64,000 bases of DNA from Anaerolineales bacterium (GTDB lineage Bacteria > Chloroflexota > Anaerolineae > Anaerolineales > Villigracilaceae): NCBI GenBank assembly GCA_030834895.1, contig JAUQXA010000007.1, forward strand, positions 62,001 through 126,000, written 5' to 3'. Shown one piece after another: positions 40,342-49,610 of this stretch. Under the pieces are notes generated by a model that was not told the origin of the DNA, ran no database searches, and was given only the letters and a program-made list of their open reading frames with translations. Position 1 is the first letter of the stretch. Every line of letters begins with the position of its first letter. The position numbers and the translations under genes are program-made.

Positions 40342-42933
40342 TTAATCGTCTCCAACCGAAGCAGTGGCAGGGCTCAATTGTGTATTACCACTACCCTGTT
40401 TAGGCTTGTGTCCACGTCCGACCGATGGCTTGAAGCTTTTCAACAACAGTGTGTTGAGCGTCACGGAAATGGAACTAACAGCCATCATCAAGCCGGCCAG
40501 TTCGGGGCTGATGACAACCGAGGCAAAGGCATAGAATAAGCCTGCACCCAGTGGAATTCCCAGCGTGTTATAGAAGAATGCCCAGAACAGATTCTGCTTG
40601 ACTTTGCGCATGGTAGCCTTGGCCACTTCCAGCGCTACCACCACATCTCGGATGTCATCCTTGATAAGGATAATGTCACCTGTTTCTTTGGCTACATCGG
40701 TGCCAGATCCAATTGCCATGCCAACTTCAGCCTGTGCCAGCGCTGGGGCGTCATTTACACCATCACCAACCATCGCGACCTTCTTGCCCTGCGCCTGAAG
40801 CTTCTTAACTTCTTCGGCTTTATCCTGCGGCAGGACTTCGGCAAGCACGCGATCAATTCCAACTTTTCTTGCAATGGCATCTGCTGTGCGTCGGTTGTCG
40901 CCGGTGATCATGACAACTTCGAGCCCCAGCTTGTGCAAATGTTTAATGGCTTCGGCTGAATATTCCTTGAGTGTATCGGCAACGGCAATCAGACCCATCG
41001 CCGTTCCATCCAGTGCCACAAACATCACAGTCTTGCCATCAACTTCCAATGCTTCTGCTTGCAGCATCATTGCCGAGAAATCCACACCGCGTTCCTTCAT
41101 CAACTTACGATTGCCTAACAGGATTTCAGAACCATTCACTTTCGCTTCGATGCCATGTCCTGGAATTGAGTTGAACGAATCCGGTCCGACGACTTGCAAA
41201 CCGTGACTTTCCGCGCCGCGCACAATCGCCTCGCCTAAAGGATGCTCGCTGTTCTTTTCGGCTATAGCTGCGATCATCAGCAACTGATCTCTGCTTTCCG
41301 GTAACTGACCGCTGAATACTACATCCGTTACCGAAGGCTCACCTTTGGTCAGCGTGCCGGTCTTATCAAACACGATGGTCTGCAATTTGCTGGTATTCTC
41401 GATGGCTTCTGCGCCTTTGAAGAGCACACCAAATTCAGCAGCCTTGCCGGTTCCAGCCATCATGGCAGATGGAGTTGCAAGCCCCACGGCGCATGGGCAG
41501 GAAATGACCAGCACCGTGACGCTCAGTAATAACGAGAACCCAAATACACCAATCTCACCTAACTTGTAAGGCGACATAATGAAACTTGAATTTGGGTCGA
41601 AGAACATCTGGTAGCCAAAGAAGAACCAGAAAATGAACACGACCACCGCCAGCAAATGCACTCCTAAAATAAAATGTCCTGCCACCCAGTCAGCCAATTT
41701 TTGAATCGGCGCCTTGCTGGCTTGCGCATCTTCAACTAACTTGATGATCTGTGCCAGCGAAGTATCCTTGCCAACGCGTGTCGCTTTGAACTTGAAGGCA
41801 CCAGTCTTGTTGAGCGTTCCGCCAATGACGGGATCACCAGCCTTCTTTTCAACAGGCAGGCTTTCACCGGTCAACATCGACTCGTCTACGGCTGAATATC
41901 CTTCGAATACCTGACCATCCACTGCGATGGATTCACCCGGGCGGACTAGGATTACATCGCCAAGTTCGACTTCGTCTGCGGGTATTTCCTCCTCCCGATC
42001 ATTGCGCATCACGCGCGCAACTTTGGGCTGGAGCTTCATCAATTTGCGAATCGCCTCTGACGTTCTTCCGCGCGTCAACGCCTCAAGCCAGCGGCCAAGG
42101 ATGATGAAAGCAGTGAGGAGTGCCGCGCTCTCAAAGAAAGTCGCGCCCTCACCGCCGAATCCGGCTTTGGGAAATACTGTGTTGATTACCGCGATACCAT
42201 ACGCCGCACCGATTCCGGTTGCGTAGAGCAGGTTCATATCGGTGACGCCGTGCTTGAGTCCGCGCCACGAGTTCGAAAAGAATTGTCTTCCGGGGCCAAA
42301 GACAATCGGTGTGGTCAATAAGCCGATGACCCACTTATAAGAAAGCCAGACTGGGATGAAGGCTTTGAACGGGCCAGCCATATCATAGAATGTGCCGATC
42401 ATGACGATCAGACCAATCGTTCCGGCAATGATCAGGTTGCGTCCCTGAATTTTTATTTCATCCTCGCGCGCTTGACGTTCTCGGTCGAGGGCATCCGTAC
42501 CTTCACTGCGCTCCTGTGCTTCATAACCGACTTCACGCACGGCGCGTTTCATGGCGCTGATCGAAACCAACCCGGGGACAAAAGTCACTTTAGCAGTACC
42601 CAACCCAAGGTTCACGACAGAAGCGGTTACTCCGTCCAGTTCGCGTAAAGCGCCTTCCACATGCTCCACGCATGACGCGCAGGTCATGCCGCGCACGTCG
42701 AGGGTCAGTTCAGAGGTTGGAACGGCGTAGCCAACATCGTCAACAGCGCGCCGCATATCGTCCAGTTTGACTCGTTGGGGATCGAAGAAGAGGCTGGCTT
42801 TATTTGTCCCGAGATTGACAACAACATTGGATGTGCCTGGCAGCTCCTTGAGTGCATCTTCCACGTGCGACACGCAGGAAGCACAGGTCATGCCGCTGAT
42901 GGGCAAAGTTATTTCAGAAATGTTTTTTGTCAT
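40342..42933 (-). CDS. copA: Copper-exporting P1B-1 ATPase (CopA type)
   Basis: An 863-residue Cu(I) pump. Two heavy-metal-associated domains each carry GMTCASC (residues 10-150). The core has TGES, the CPC transport motif [29 protein letters not shown], and the final-helix pattern [11 protein letters not shown], all typical of P1B-1 copper ATPases. The start at 42933 is supported by GAGG six bases upstream and overlaps the CsoR-like gene by 20 bp. It is the third gene of the operon behind promoter 5. The product should export cytosolic Cu(I). Confidence 0.93.
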   Translation of the reverse strand: MTKNISEITLPISGMTCASCVSHVEDALKELPGTSNVVVNLGTNKASLFFDPQRVKLDDMRRAVDDVGYAVPTSELTLDVRGMTCASCVEHVEGALRELDGVTASVVNLGLGTAKVTFVPGLVSISAMKRAVREVGYEAQERSEGTDALDRERQAREDEIKIQGRNLIIAGTIGLIVMIGTFYDMAGPFKAFIPVWLSYKWVIGLLTTPIVFGPGRQFFSNSWRGLKHGVTDMNLLYATGIGAAYGIAVINTVFPKAGFGGEGATFFESAALLTAFIILGRWLEALTRGRTSEAIRKLMKLQPKVARVMRNDREEEIPADEVELGDVILVRPGESIAVDGQVFEGYSAVDESMLTGESLPVEKKAGDPVIGGTLNKTGAFKFKATRVGKDTSLAQIIKLVEDAQASKAPIQKLADWVAGHFILGVHLLAVVVFIFWFFFGYQMFFDPNSSFIMSPYKLGEIGVFGFSLLLSVTVLVISCPCAVGLATPSAMMAGTGKAAEFGVLFKGAEAIENTSKLQTIVFDKTGTLTKGEPSVTDVVFSGQLPESRDQLLMIAAIAEKNSEHPLGEAIVRGAESHGLQVVGPDSFNSIPGHGIEAKVNGSEILLGNRKLMKERGVDFSAMMLQAEALEVDGKTVMFVALDGTAMGLIAVADTLKEYSAEAIKHLHKLGLEVVMITGDNRRTADAIARKVGIDRVLAEVLPQDKAEEVKKLQAQGKKVAMVGDGVNDAPALAQAEVGMAIGSGTDVAKETGDIILIKDDIRDVVVALEVAKATMRKVKQNLFWAFFYNTLGIPLGAGLFYAFASVVISPELAGLMMAVSSISVTLNTLLLKSFKPSVGRGHKPKQGSGNTQLSPATASVGDD

Positions 42934-43234
42934 GAGAAACCTCAATTTGATGGTTTGGATAGTGTAGGAAAATCGTATACAAGGATTGGAGATGTTGTAA
43001 TTCGACAAGCCGTTGTTTGGGCGAGGAACTGTCAAGAATGATGTTCCGGATGGATTGAGCCTGACAAATAATCAGTTTTGATCCAGCCGCGCGGATGGCC
43101 GCGTTAACCGCGCCAAGTTGGTGAAGCACCTGCTCACAGGGCTGGCCTGCTTCCGCCATTTCGATGACCGCATTCAAATGTCCCGCTGCGCAATGTAAAC
43201 GGCGGATGATTTCAGACTGTTGCGTGGGTTTCAT
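42914..43234 (-). CDS. CsoR/RcnR-family regulator, atypical ligands
   Basis: A 106-residue helical protein of the CsoR/RcnR/FrmR family (DUF156): [18 protein letters not shown], then [21 protein letters not shown]. In copper-sensing CsoR the ligands are Cys-His-Cys. Here the first cysteine is kept (QPCEQ), but by simple alignment the histidine is glutamine, with a cysteine one place earlier (LIICQ), and the second cysteine is isoleucine. It is therefore unlikely to be a standard Cu(I) sensor. It overlaps both neighbours and is followed by copA. Confidence 0.78.
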   Translation of the reverse strand: MKPTQQSEIIRRLHCAAGHLNAVIEMAEAGQPCEQVLHQLGAVNAAIRAAGSKLIICQAQSIRNIILDSSSPKQRLVELQHLQSLYTIFLHYPNHQIEVSHDKKHF

Positions 43235-43607
43235 GGGTTACCTCGATGGGTACTGGTACGTCAGTGCGGTGGGGCATAAGAATCCGTCGGATGGCCACTT
43301 CCAGGTGTTGATTGCTATGTCCATTGACCGGGATTGCTAATGAGAGCCAGGCTCTTCCTTCCTGTCCATGAATAACCAATGTGGCAGGATCGCCTTGATT
43401 ACCATAAACAAGCACTACGATCATTTGGCAATTGCAATCATCGGTTCCATGCTGCGGGCAGAGGCAATTTGGGTGGGCCTGACGAGCGACGTGCAAGTCG
43501 AAAGTTTTCACGAGACGAAAATTGGCATCGGTTAACTTTCCATTGATCCATGCCAGAACCTGCTCGCAGGTTTGATCGAGAACTAACAAAGGCATTATCG
43601 TGCTCAT
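43212..43607 (-). CDS. Cys-containing protein of unknown function
   Basis: A 131-residue soluble protein. The middle has a cysteine-dense stretch CLCPQHGTDDCNC followed by a beta-rich region (MIVVLVYG, then TLVIHGQEGRAWLSLAIP). It may bind metal through the cysteines. It opens the CsoR-like/copA operon and overlaps the next gene by 23 bp, so translation is coupled. No family was recognised. Confidence 0.6.
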   Translation of the reverse strand: MSTIMPLLVLDQTCEQVLAWINGKLTDANFRLVKTFDLHVARQAHPNCLCPQHGTDDCNCQMIVVLVYGNQGDPATLVIHGQEGRAWLSLAIPVNGHSNQHLEVAIRRILMPHRTDVPVPIEVTHETHATV

Positions 43608-43628
43608 TTTGTACTTCCTGTTGTTTCC

Positions 43629-43697
43629 AGTATAGACGGACGGGAGTCAAAGCCAAAGCGCCAAATCCCCTGTTCAGGGGTAGGCATTTTCGCTTAC
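43629..43697 (-). promoter_or_regulatory. Tandem-palindrome promoter 5 (copA operon)
   Basis: Distal operator GTAGGC-ATTTTC-GCTTAC at 43680-43697 (fully symmetric arms), proximal copy at 43656-43673 with GCGCTT, -10 TATACT at 43629-43634 and 57 bp between operator centre and -10 centre. Confidence 0.65.
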
Positions 43698-43732
43698 CCC
43701 ATATTGAGCAGGTATGACTTCTTGTGGAAATA

Positions 43733-43765
43733 AAACAGGGCTGTTTTTTTAAGACAGCCCTGTTT
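43733..43765 (-). terminator. Terminator after the CcdA-like gene
   Basis: AAACAGGGCTGT (43733-43744) pairs perfectly with ACAGCCCTGTTT (43754-43765). On the minus strand the loop is A-rich and the stem ends in a short CTGTTTT run. Confidence 0.75.
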
Positions 43766-43832
43766 GAAGAGAAGATTTAAAGGCGTTACTTACGGTTGCT
43801 GAATTCAAACATAATATTTTCAGGAATGCTAC

Positions 43833-44657
43833 TCAAACTGTTGCCAGGATCAGGAGACCCATCACCACCACGCCACCACCCAGTGCCAGACGTACCCACT
43901 CCTTGTGATGCAAATTCCAATGCGCTAAACGATTGAGTGTCGGACGGGCGGATGCGGCGATAAGGATGACAACCAGCGGCAGGACGAAGATCAGGTTGTA
44001 AAGCACGAGGTAACTATATCCAAGAAATGCCGAGGGCTGGAGCGCAAGCAGGCTAAGCACGCCGAGATAAACTGCACCACTGCACGGCACGGTGCATAAA
44101 CCGATTAGAAAGCCTCCCACAATCAGGGCAGGGACAGTGGCCTTCTTCGCCATCTCTTGAGCTGTTTTCCCAATTTGAGACGGGGCTTGCAATCGCCATC
44201 CCAAGTCAGGGAGGAAAAAGTCTTTGAGCATCCATAAGCCGAACAGGATCGCGGCGAGTGCACCGATGCGAGCGGGAAGATGTTGACGCGTAAAGAAATC
44301 CAACGTTTTGAGCAGCCCAACACCCAGGGCAAGATAGGTCAGGAAAACGGCAGCGATGTAAATGCCTCCCTGGCTGAGCAATCGCACTCGAATGGCATTG
44401 ATACCCTGTCCGCCTGCCTGCATGGTTGCGAGCATAGTCGTGATGAAGAGCAGCAGAACGGTGAACGCGCAGGGATTGATGCCATCCACCGCTGCGGCTG
44501 CGATGACGGTTGGCAGCGTGATCTTGGGCAGGTACATTTGCATGGCTTCGGTCGGCGCGTTGGGATGCCACAAACCTGTCAATGCGATTGCGCCCATTGC
44601 CACGATAGCCAATGAAGAAAGAATGATGATACGGCGAAGGGGTGAAGTAATTGCCAT
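43833..44657 (-). CDS. CcdA-family thiol-disulfide membrane protein
   Basis: A 274-residue membrane protein with seven or more hydrophobic segments. Two conserved cysteine motifs, DGINPCAFTVLLL and TVPCSGAVYLGV, are the redox pair that passes electrons from cytosolic thioredoxin to extracytoplasmic partners in CcdA/DsbD proteins. It starts 1 bp after the cupredoxin gene. It could keep the cysteines of that cupredoxin and of the TlpA-like protein reduced. Confidence 0.87.
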   Translation of the reverse strand: MAITSPLRRIIILSSLAIVAMGAIALTGLWHPNAPTEAMQMYLPKITLPTVIAAAAVDGINPCAFTVLLLFITTMLATMQAGGQGINAIRVRLLSQGGIYIAAVFLTYLALGVGLLKTLDFFTRQHLPARIGALAAILFGLWMLKDFFLPDLGWRLQAPSQIGKTAQEMAKKATVPALIVGGFLIGLCTVPCSGAVYLGVLSLLALQPSAFLGYSYLVLYNLIFVLPLVVILIAASARPTLNRLAHWNLHHKEWVRLALGGGVVVMGLLILATV

Positions 44658-44658
44658 A

Positions 44659-45117
44659 TTATGCTTCTACAACGATCTGTCCATTCATGGTGGGATTGGC
44701 TTTCCCGCCGCAGCAAATATCACAGTAGAAGGTGAATGAACCTGCCTTATTGGGCGTGAAGGTAACGTAATTGGAACTTTCGGGCTGGGCGATGACATCC
44801 ACTCCAAGCTCATCCACGGCCCATTGGTGTTTTCCACCGCCATCTGTATGATGTTCGTTATCCAGGCTGGTCAGGCGGATGGTCACAGGCCGGCCAGCCC
44901 TGACACGAATCTCGGTTTTATCAAATCCACTCATGGAGGCTTCCAGATCAATGACGTTACCAGCCATCGGCTCAAGCGCCGTGCGAATGAAAGCGGACTT
45001 CAAATAATAACCCGCCAACCCTAGTACGCCGACAACGATTACTGCAAAGATCAATGATCGTACACGCTTTTGTTGCGCACGAGCTTCTTTGTGAATTGCG
45101 CGGGGGGATTTTTTCAT
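44659..45117 (-). CDS. Membrane-anchored cupredoxin
   Basis: A 152-residue protein: basic N-terminus, one transmembrane helix (residues 22-44), then a cupredoxin. Possible copper ligands are in DNEHHTDGGGKHQW and the loop FYCDICCGGKANPTM, a variant of the CuA loop with three cysteines and a late methionine. It lies between the HMA-domain gene and the CcdA-like gene. It may receive copper or electrons outside the membrane. Confidence 0.8.
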   Translation of the reverse strand: MKKSPRAIHKEARAQQKRVRSLIFAVIVVGVLGLAGYYLKSAFIRTALEPMAGNVIDLEASMSGFDKTEIRVRAGRPVTIRLTSLDNEHHTDGGGKHQWAVDELGVDVIAQPESSNYVTFTPNKAGSFTFYCDICCGGKANPTMNGQIVVEA

Positions 45118-45147
45118 TGTGGCATATCCTTTCGAACTTTCGCTGAA

Positions 45148-45449
45148 TTATTCCGCCGTTATGAGTTCTGCACGGTATTGGTGGCGGCCATCGTTCCCCG
45201 CGCTGGATACTGCGTTCAACAGCGCATCGGGTGAAAGCTTCTTGCTTTCATAACGAACTCAGCCAGCGCCATGTTCAAGAATACATCCACACCATGTACA
45301 CCTTCCAGTTCGAGCAGGCTGTTGCGGACACGTGTAGCACAGTTCTCACAGCCCATGCCCGAAACAGCCAGGGTTGCAACTTCGGCATTTCTGAACTGAT
45401 CCAATGAAGTTGTTTTGTAGATCGGTTCAACGTAGCAATTTTCGTCCAT
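45148..45449 (-). pseudogene. Frameshifted heavy-metal-associated (HMA) domain protein
   Basis: The first 60 codons encode a short lead and an HMA domain with VSGMGCENCATRVRNSL. After LAEFVM the frame runs into a stop at 45216, but shifting by one base restores KKLSPDALLNAVSSAGNDGR and an ending ELITAE at TAA 45148. Relatives run through without a break, so a single-base indel (mutation or sequencing error) is likely. If intact it would be a Cu(I) chaperone of about 100 residues. Confidence 0.65.
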
Positions 45450-45471
45450 TGTTTTTCTCCTTAAATTGTCT

Positions 45472-45505
45472 GTTTACTTACCGCTTGTCCCGTTAATAAG
45501 TAAAC
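45472..45505. promoter_or_regulatory. Inverted repeat upstream of the HMA gene
   Basis: GTTTACTTA (45472-45480) and TAAGTAAAC (45497-45505) form a 9-bp inverted repeat. A further GTTTAC lies at 45543-45548. It could be an operator for the HMA/cupredoxin genes. A half-match to the tandem palindrome (GTAAGC at 45521) is also present. Confidence 0.4.
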
Positions 45506-45553
45506 TTTTTGAATGGTTTTGTAAGCAAAAATCTAAACTTCAAGTTTACATAA

Positions 45554-46336
45554 TTATGCGGCACTTTGTAACTTGCGCGTCATCCATGTCAGCAAAGCAA
45601 TGCCGATTGCAAATCCAAACATGGCAACGATCTGCGATTGTGTCAGGCCGAAGGCGATGATGCGATACGAACTCGTGAAAGCAAGGAAGAAACGTTCGAG
45701 GCTGTAGAGAGTCAAATACACCAGAAACAGCCTTCCATCAGCCCAGTTGCGTTTGCGCAATTGCCAGAGCACGGTGAAAATCACCAGGTTCGCAATAATT
45801 TCATAGACAGGCATTGGAGTGTAATAAACTCCAAGTTGTGGCACCACCGCATTCGAACTGGTATAGGCAAATCCGAATGGACCGCTTGTCTGTTTGCCTA
45901 CTGCGTCCCCAGTGATGATGCAGGCAATGCGGCCAATGGCCTGCGCCAAAACCAAACCTGGTGCGCCTGCATCCAAAAGTGCAGGTAAACGCCAGCCTCG
46001 TTTCCAGGATATGAGAGCTGTTGTGATCAAGCCTCCTGTCACCGCGCCCCAGATGGCGAGACCGCCTTCCCAAATATAAAACACGCTAACGGGATTCGCC
46101 GCGTATGCGGCGGACCATTGATCGAGAACATGAAACAACCGCGCACCGATGATTCCCCCAACGATGATCCAGACAGCGGCATCGTAGATATCATCCTTTT
46201 TGAAGCCTTTGTGTTCGGCTTCGCGCGCGGTCAACCAAATGCCTATTCCCATAGCGATCATAAGAATTACGCCATACCAGCGTACGGCAAAATGGCCGAT
46301 ATTGAAAATGATTGGGTCAATGGAAATTGTGAACAT
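45554..46336 (-). CDS. lgt: Prolipoprotein diacylglyceryl transferase (Lgt)
   Basis: A 260-residue membrane enzyme that attaches diacylglycerol to the lipobox cysteine of prolipoproteins. It has the family blocks FAVRWYGVILM, WEGGLAIWGAVTGG and ALERFF-like LERFFLAFTSSYR, with about seven helices. The central signature reads AQAIGRIACIITGD, differing from the usual G-N-F-x-N. ATG 46336 is preferred; an in-frame GTG is at 46354. As with lspA in the cadmium cluster, a lipoprotein-processing gene is placed among metal genes. It is the first gene behind promoter 6. Confidence 0.87.
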   Translation of the reverse strand: MFTISIDPIIFNIGHFAVRWYGVILMIAMGIGIWLTAREAEHKGFKKDDIYDAAVWIIVGGIIGARLFHVLDQWSAAYAANPVSVFYIWEGGLAIWGAVTGGLITTALISWKRGWRLPALLDAGAPGLVLAQAIGRIACIITGDAVGKQTSGPFGFAYTSSNAVVPQLGVYYTPMPVYEIIANLVIFTVLWQLRKRNWADGRLFLVYLTLYSLERFFLAFTSSYRIIAFGLTQSQIVAMFGFAIGIALLTWMTRKLQSAA

Positions 46337-46438
46337 AATTATCTGAAACCTCACGACTTAAGTATTTTTATGTCATATCATCGAAGTGACCTGCGAACCT
46401 TCTTAATATGAACCATTCCTGAAATTCAAACTCTCAGT

Positions 46439-46507
46439 ATTGTATGACTTTGATTGGAAATACCCAAGCGCCGTTTATCGCGTCCCAATGTAGGCTTTTT
46501 TGCTTAT
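46439..46507 (-). promoter_or_regulatory. Tandem-palindrome promoter 6 (lgt operon)
   Basis: Distal operator GTAGGC-TTTTTT-GCTTAT at 46490-46507, proximal copy at 46466-46483 with GCGCTT, -10 TACAAT at 46439-46444; centre-to-centre 57 bp. Confidence 0.65.
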
Positions 46508-46515
46508 ATAAGACA

Positions 46516-46541
46516 TCAGGCTCTGGGTTTCCAGAGCCTGA
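46516..46541 (-). terminator. Hairpin after the YHS-like gene
   Basis: TCAGGCTCTGG (46516-46526) pairs perfectly with CCAGAGCCTGA (46531-46541) with loop GTTT. Minus-strand tail TGTCTTATAT; a weak terminator for the 46577-46822 gene. Confidence 0.6.
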
Positions 46542-46576
46542 CAAAAAAGGAGAGCACAGAACTTCCAACCAACACA

Positions 46577-46822
46577 TCAGCTGTCATCTTCTTCAATGGG
46601 ATGTTCGACTTCACCTGCCATGAACAAATCAGGATCCTGTTCAAAGACTCTCAAACAGGCACGAGTACAGAAATAGACTCGCTCGCCCCGATAGATTGCG
46701 CTGGGATAATTCGACGGATCCTTGAGGGAGCCTCCACAGGCGGTTTTATATTCAGGCAATGTGGTCGGGGTATTTTGTGTCAAATCCTGGTAATCCTTTT
46801 TTGAATTCTCACAATGCGGCAA
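46577..46822 (-). CDS. YHS-like small protein
   Basis: An 81-residue protein whose TRASH-like layout is TACGGSLKDP, then RVYFCTRACLRVFEQDPDLFM, close to the YHS pattern of the other small proteins in the window. The acidic tail PIEEDDS is distinctive. It follows the NapH-like gene. It probably binds a soft metal ion. Confidence 0.72.
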   Translation of the reverse strand: MPHCENSKKDYQDLTQNTPTTLPEYKTACGGSLKDPSNYPSAIYRGERVYFCTRACLRVFEQDPDLFMAGEVEHPIEEDDS

Positions 46823-46859
46823 ATGATATGACGCAGGATATAATCCTGCGTCATATCAT
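46823..46859. terminator. Perfect hairpin between the NapH-like and YHS-like genes
   Basis: A 17-bp perfect stem (46823-46839 with 46843-46859) with a 3-base ATA loop. The A-run on the + side lies before it on the minus strand, so it is not a canonical terminator for - strand transcripts. Confidence 0.5.
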
Positions 46860-46881
46860 AAAAAAGTGAAATAAAGTGAGC

Positions 46882-48261
46882 TTACATGCGCATTGCCATT
46901 GGAAGCGTGAACAGTACAACATTCATTATGGTGAGGGCAACCATTAATACTGCGTAAGGGACAAATGTTCCCCAGACCTTGCCATCCGGGTGATTGGATT
47001 TGGAAATTTTGTAGGCAACGAGAAGCGACCCGATGAAACCAAGCGCGAGCAAACTAAATTGCAGGAATTGAATGGTGCCCATATCCACAATGGCGGGTGA
47101 AGCGCCGTGGACTTCCGTGCCGAATAATCCCAGCGCCGTGTAATAAATGGATTTGCCTTCCGCCAACAAGTGGAACAGGTTGTGGGCGATATGCCCGGCC
47201 ATATCCAGTGCGATGATGGCATACCCGAAGCGGGTGAAGTTTTCCACAAGAGAGACTTTGTTGAATTTGCCTGCAATCCATGAAGTCACGCCAAGTAAAG
47301 CTACTGGGATAATGATGGCGGTCGCAAAGGTAATGCTGAATGTGACCGCGTAATTGGTCGTGCCTGTGGCCTGTTCCAGCCACTTCAACATTGAGCCCCA
47401 GACTTCAAGCATGGTCACATTTTGTACAAACACAATACCCATGATGACTGCTGAGAGGAAAGCCTCTTCAATTTTGGGCTTGCGGATGAACCATAATTCT
47501 TTCGTGGGCGGACGCACGGTCAATTGAATGGAGTCGTTGGGGCAGCCTTTGATACATTCCGCGCAAAGCATACAGTTGGCGCTGGAGGTCATGGTCTTCG
47601 GAAATTCAAACAAGGGACAGGGCATGGAATGATCTGTCCCTTTATAGCAGGAGGCGACAGTACAGGTCGCGCAAATCTCAGGAGTTCCACGCAGGCTTAA
47701 CATGCCGTTGCGGGCATAATTTCCAGCTAACCCGCCGAGAAAACAAACGTAGCGGCAGAAGGTGCGGCGCTCGTAAAAAGCGCCAGAGACGACCACGCCC
47801 GTTGTGAGGGTCAGCATCAGGATGCCAGAGCCAAGCGGGTTTTCAACGACGCCCCAGACATGGTCGCTCCATGTTATGAAGATGAAGAGCGCGTCGATGA
47901 TCCAGATTCCATATTTTTTCAGGAATTTTGGCACAGGGCGATTATTACCAACGAATTTTTGAACGAGATCATTGAGGGTTGCAAACGGGCAGATGGCGCA
48001 CCAGAAGCGTCCCAAAAACAGGAAGATGATCGGGATCAGCGGCCACCACAGCACCCAGGTCAAAGCAGTGCCGAAGTTGTCGTGAGCGGATTCGGGTCCC
48101 AGAATCAGCTCGAACATGATGACCATGAAAACGAGCAGGGTAGGCCATTGGATGATGCCAGGATACCAGCGGCTGCGCAGGAAGCGGTCGATCCATTTGT
48201 TATTGAGCAGGTTCCCGCCTTTCAGCCAAGATGTGTTTTGAGTTTTGATCGGAGTTGTCAT
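46882..48261 (-). CDS. NapH-like membrane iron-sulfur protein (second copy)
   Basis: A 459-residue membrane protein with nine or more hydrophobic segments. Cysteine motifs are CAICPFATLND, CRYVCFLGG, CATCTVASC and CMLCAECIKGCPND. It is related to the protein at 25294-26625 but has a longer C-terminal membrane part with GHIAHNLFHLL, whose histidines might bind heme. It sits 22 bp downstream of the FixH/YtkA-like gene. An electron-transfer role to periplasmic copper or heme proteins is likely. Confidence 0.83.
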   Translation of the reverse strand: MTTPIKTQNTSWLKGGNLLNNKWIDRFLRSRWYPGIIQWPTLLVFMVIMFELILGPESAHDNFGTALTWVLWWPLIPIIFLFLGRFWCAICPFATLNDLVQKFVGNNRPVPKFLKKYGIWIIDALFIFITWSDHVWGVVENPLGSGILMLTLTTGVVVSGAFYERRTFCRYVCFLGGLAGNYARNGMLSLRGTPEICATCTVASCYKGTDHSMPCPLFEFPKTMTSSANCMLCAECIKGCPNDSIQLTVRPPTKELWFIRKPKIEEAFLSAVIMGIVFVQNVTMLEVWGSMLKWLEQATGTTNYAVTFSITFATAIIIPVALLGVTSWIAGKFNKVSLVENFTRFGYAIIALDMAGHIAHNLFHLLAEGKSIYYTALGLFGTEVHGASPAIVDMGTIQFLQFSLLALGFIGSLLVAYKISKSNHPDGKVWGTFVPYAVLMVALTIMNVVLFTLPMAMRM

Positions 48262-48283
48262 GAGATATTCCTAAAGGTTAAAG

Positions 48284-48958
48284 TTACTTGCGAATAACAA
48301 CAGACTTGCGTTTGAGAGTAGCCGCTATAATGATCGCAGTGGCGTTGATGCCGAAGAAGCCAGTCAGAATTGCATAATTGGTACCGAGCGTTCGGGCAAT
48401 CTCAACGGGAAAGTCAACTTCTGTGGTCTCGCCGTTGACCGTGAAATGAACATTGAACATCCACTCGCCTGACGCATCAAAGTGCAGTTCACCTGCGTAC
48501 TCGCCAGATTCCAATGTGGGTTCGAGCATTACTGTGAGAACTTCTTCACCATGTTCCTCTGCGGCAGGTTCGTTGGGTTGCATTACCCCTGTAGATGGAT
48601 CTTCTGCCGCCATTTCCATTCCGTCCATGTTGTCGTTACTGGTCATAACACCTGTGGAAGAAACTTCGGCTGCCATTTCTTCATTTTCATCATGCTCCGA
48701 CATTCCCTCAGCAGGCATGGCAGAGACTTTCACTTCTGCATTCGTAACGGGCATGCCCATCGAGTCCGTGATTTGAATATGGAATTGATTCTCACCAACC
48801 TTGATTGGTTCGACAAAGATCAATTTGACATGATAGCCGTTGACTTCCTTCTCAACCCCGCCTTCGCCGCCGTCAGCGAATACTGTTTTTGGAAAAGACA
48901 TTAGCAAAGTTGAAATGATCACAAATAGTACAATAAGCCTGTTTATATTTTTGTTCAT
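48284..48958 (-). CDS. Exported FixH/YtkA-like protein
   Basis: A 224-residue protein with a signal peptide (residues 1-28), an Ig-like FixH/YtkA domain (YHVKLIFVEPIKVGENQF, then GEYAGELHFDASGEW), an inserted acidic Met-rich region with two similar units around STGVM, and a C-terminal transmembrane helix. FixH-like domains assist copper-oxidase assembly. The insert (MSEHDENEEMAAE) may bind metal. It is the first gene of the pair behind promoter 10. Confidence 0.75.
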   Translation of the reverse strand: MNKNINRLIVLFVIISTLLMSFPKTVFADGGEGGVEKEVNGYHVKLIFVEPIKVGENQFHIQITDSMGMPVTNAEVKVSAMPAEGMSEHDENEEMAAEVSSTGVMTSNDNMDGMEMAAEDPSTGVMQPNEPAAEEHGEEVLTVMLEPTLESGEYAGELHFDASGEWMFNVHFTVNGETTEVDFPVEIARTLGTNYAILTGFFGINATAIIIAATLKRKSVVIRK

Positions 48959-48993
48959 GGAAAGCACATCTCCTTGTCCTGCAAAGTTGTTGT

Positions 48994-49062
48994 ATCTTAC
49001 ATGGGGAGGTCCATCCACAGAAGCGCAGAATGGCGTGACATCAGACAGGCTAAACGACTTAT
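48994..49062 (-). promoter_or_regulatory. Tandem-palindrome promoter 10 (FixH-like/NapH-like genes)
   Basis: Distal operator ACAGGC-TAAACG-ACTTAT at 49045-49062, strong proximal copy at 49021-49038 (TCACGC-CATTCT-GCGCTT on the minus strand), -10 TAAGAT at 48994-48999; spacing 57 bp. Confidence 0.6.
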
Positions 49063-49381
49063 GTCAAACGTCACGTGACATTTATGACAGTCATCCATTC
49101 TGGAATTAAGATATTTTATGTGAACAAGTTCAATCAAACTATTAAACACAACGTCCCAATTGAAATTGGGACGTTGTGTTTAATGACAAAATAATAATCC
49201 GGGTTCCCATGTGCCAACCTGAGCAAGGAGCTAACGATCAAGTCAAATCCAACCTGCGGTTTCCCCGGCAAAGACGAGCAGAGTGGACAGTCTGCATTTG
49301 AATATTTAAATGTAGCCTTTTTCGTCGCAGGCTGTTTCGAATTCCAATTTGGGAGAAAGAGTCATTTACTCTTATCTACGA
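49063..49381. other. Intergenic region with terminator hairpin
   Basis: A perfect 20-bp stem with a 4-base loop lies at 49141-49184 and can terminate transcription of the small membrane-protein gene. TCACGTGA (49071-49078) is a short palindrome. The remaining sequence shows no gene. Confidence 0.6.
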
Positions 49382-49588
49382 TTATTTCTTCTTGTTATTA
49401 CGATGTTGAATTTCATTTCGGATTCGAAACACCGTCACTATGACTGCAACGCCTGCCATCCCGGCAAAAACCACCGTGCTGGAGGCTGAACCAAACCACG
49501 CTTTCCAAATCGAAGCGAACAAAATGACGCCGATGACAAAAGCTGCGATGTAGGAAAGGTTCGGTATATGAATACTTTCATGTTTCAT
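49382..49588 (-). CDS. Small two-helix membrane protein
   Basis: A 68-residue protein starting MKHESIHIP, with two hydrophobic helices and a basic tail (RNEIQHRNNKKK). ATG 49588 has GGAG nine bases upstream. It lies downstream of a dead cupredoxin gene at the end of the nine-gene operon. No family was recognised. Confidence 0.55.
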   Translation of the reverse strand: MKHESIHIPNLSYIAAFVIGVILFASIWKAWFGSASSTVVFAGMAGVAVIVTVFRIRNEIQHRNNKKK

Positions 49589-49610
49589 TTTTATACACTC
49601 CATGTAGTAC

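Noticed and set aside
45216..45449. HMA gene TGA as selenocysteine
   Set aside because: The continuation after the TGA makes no sense in that frame, while a one-base shift restores the domain end.
45521..45538. GTAAGC-AAAAAT-CTAAAC as an eleventh tandem-palindrome operator
   Set aside because: Only one half-site matches and there is no proximal copy.
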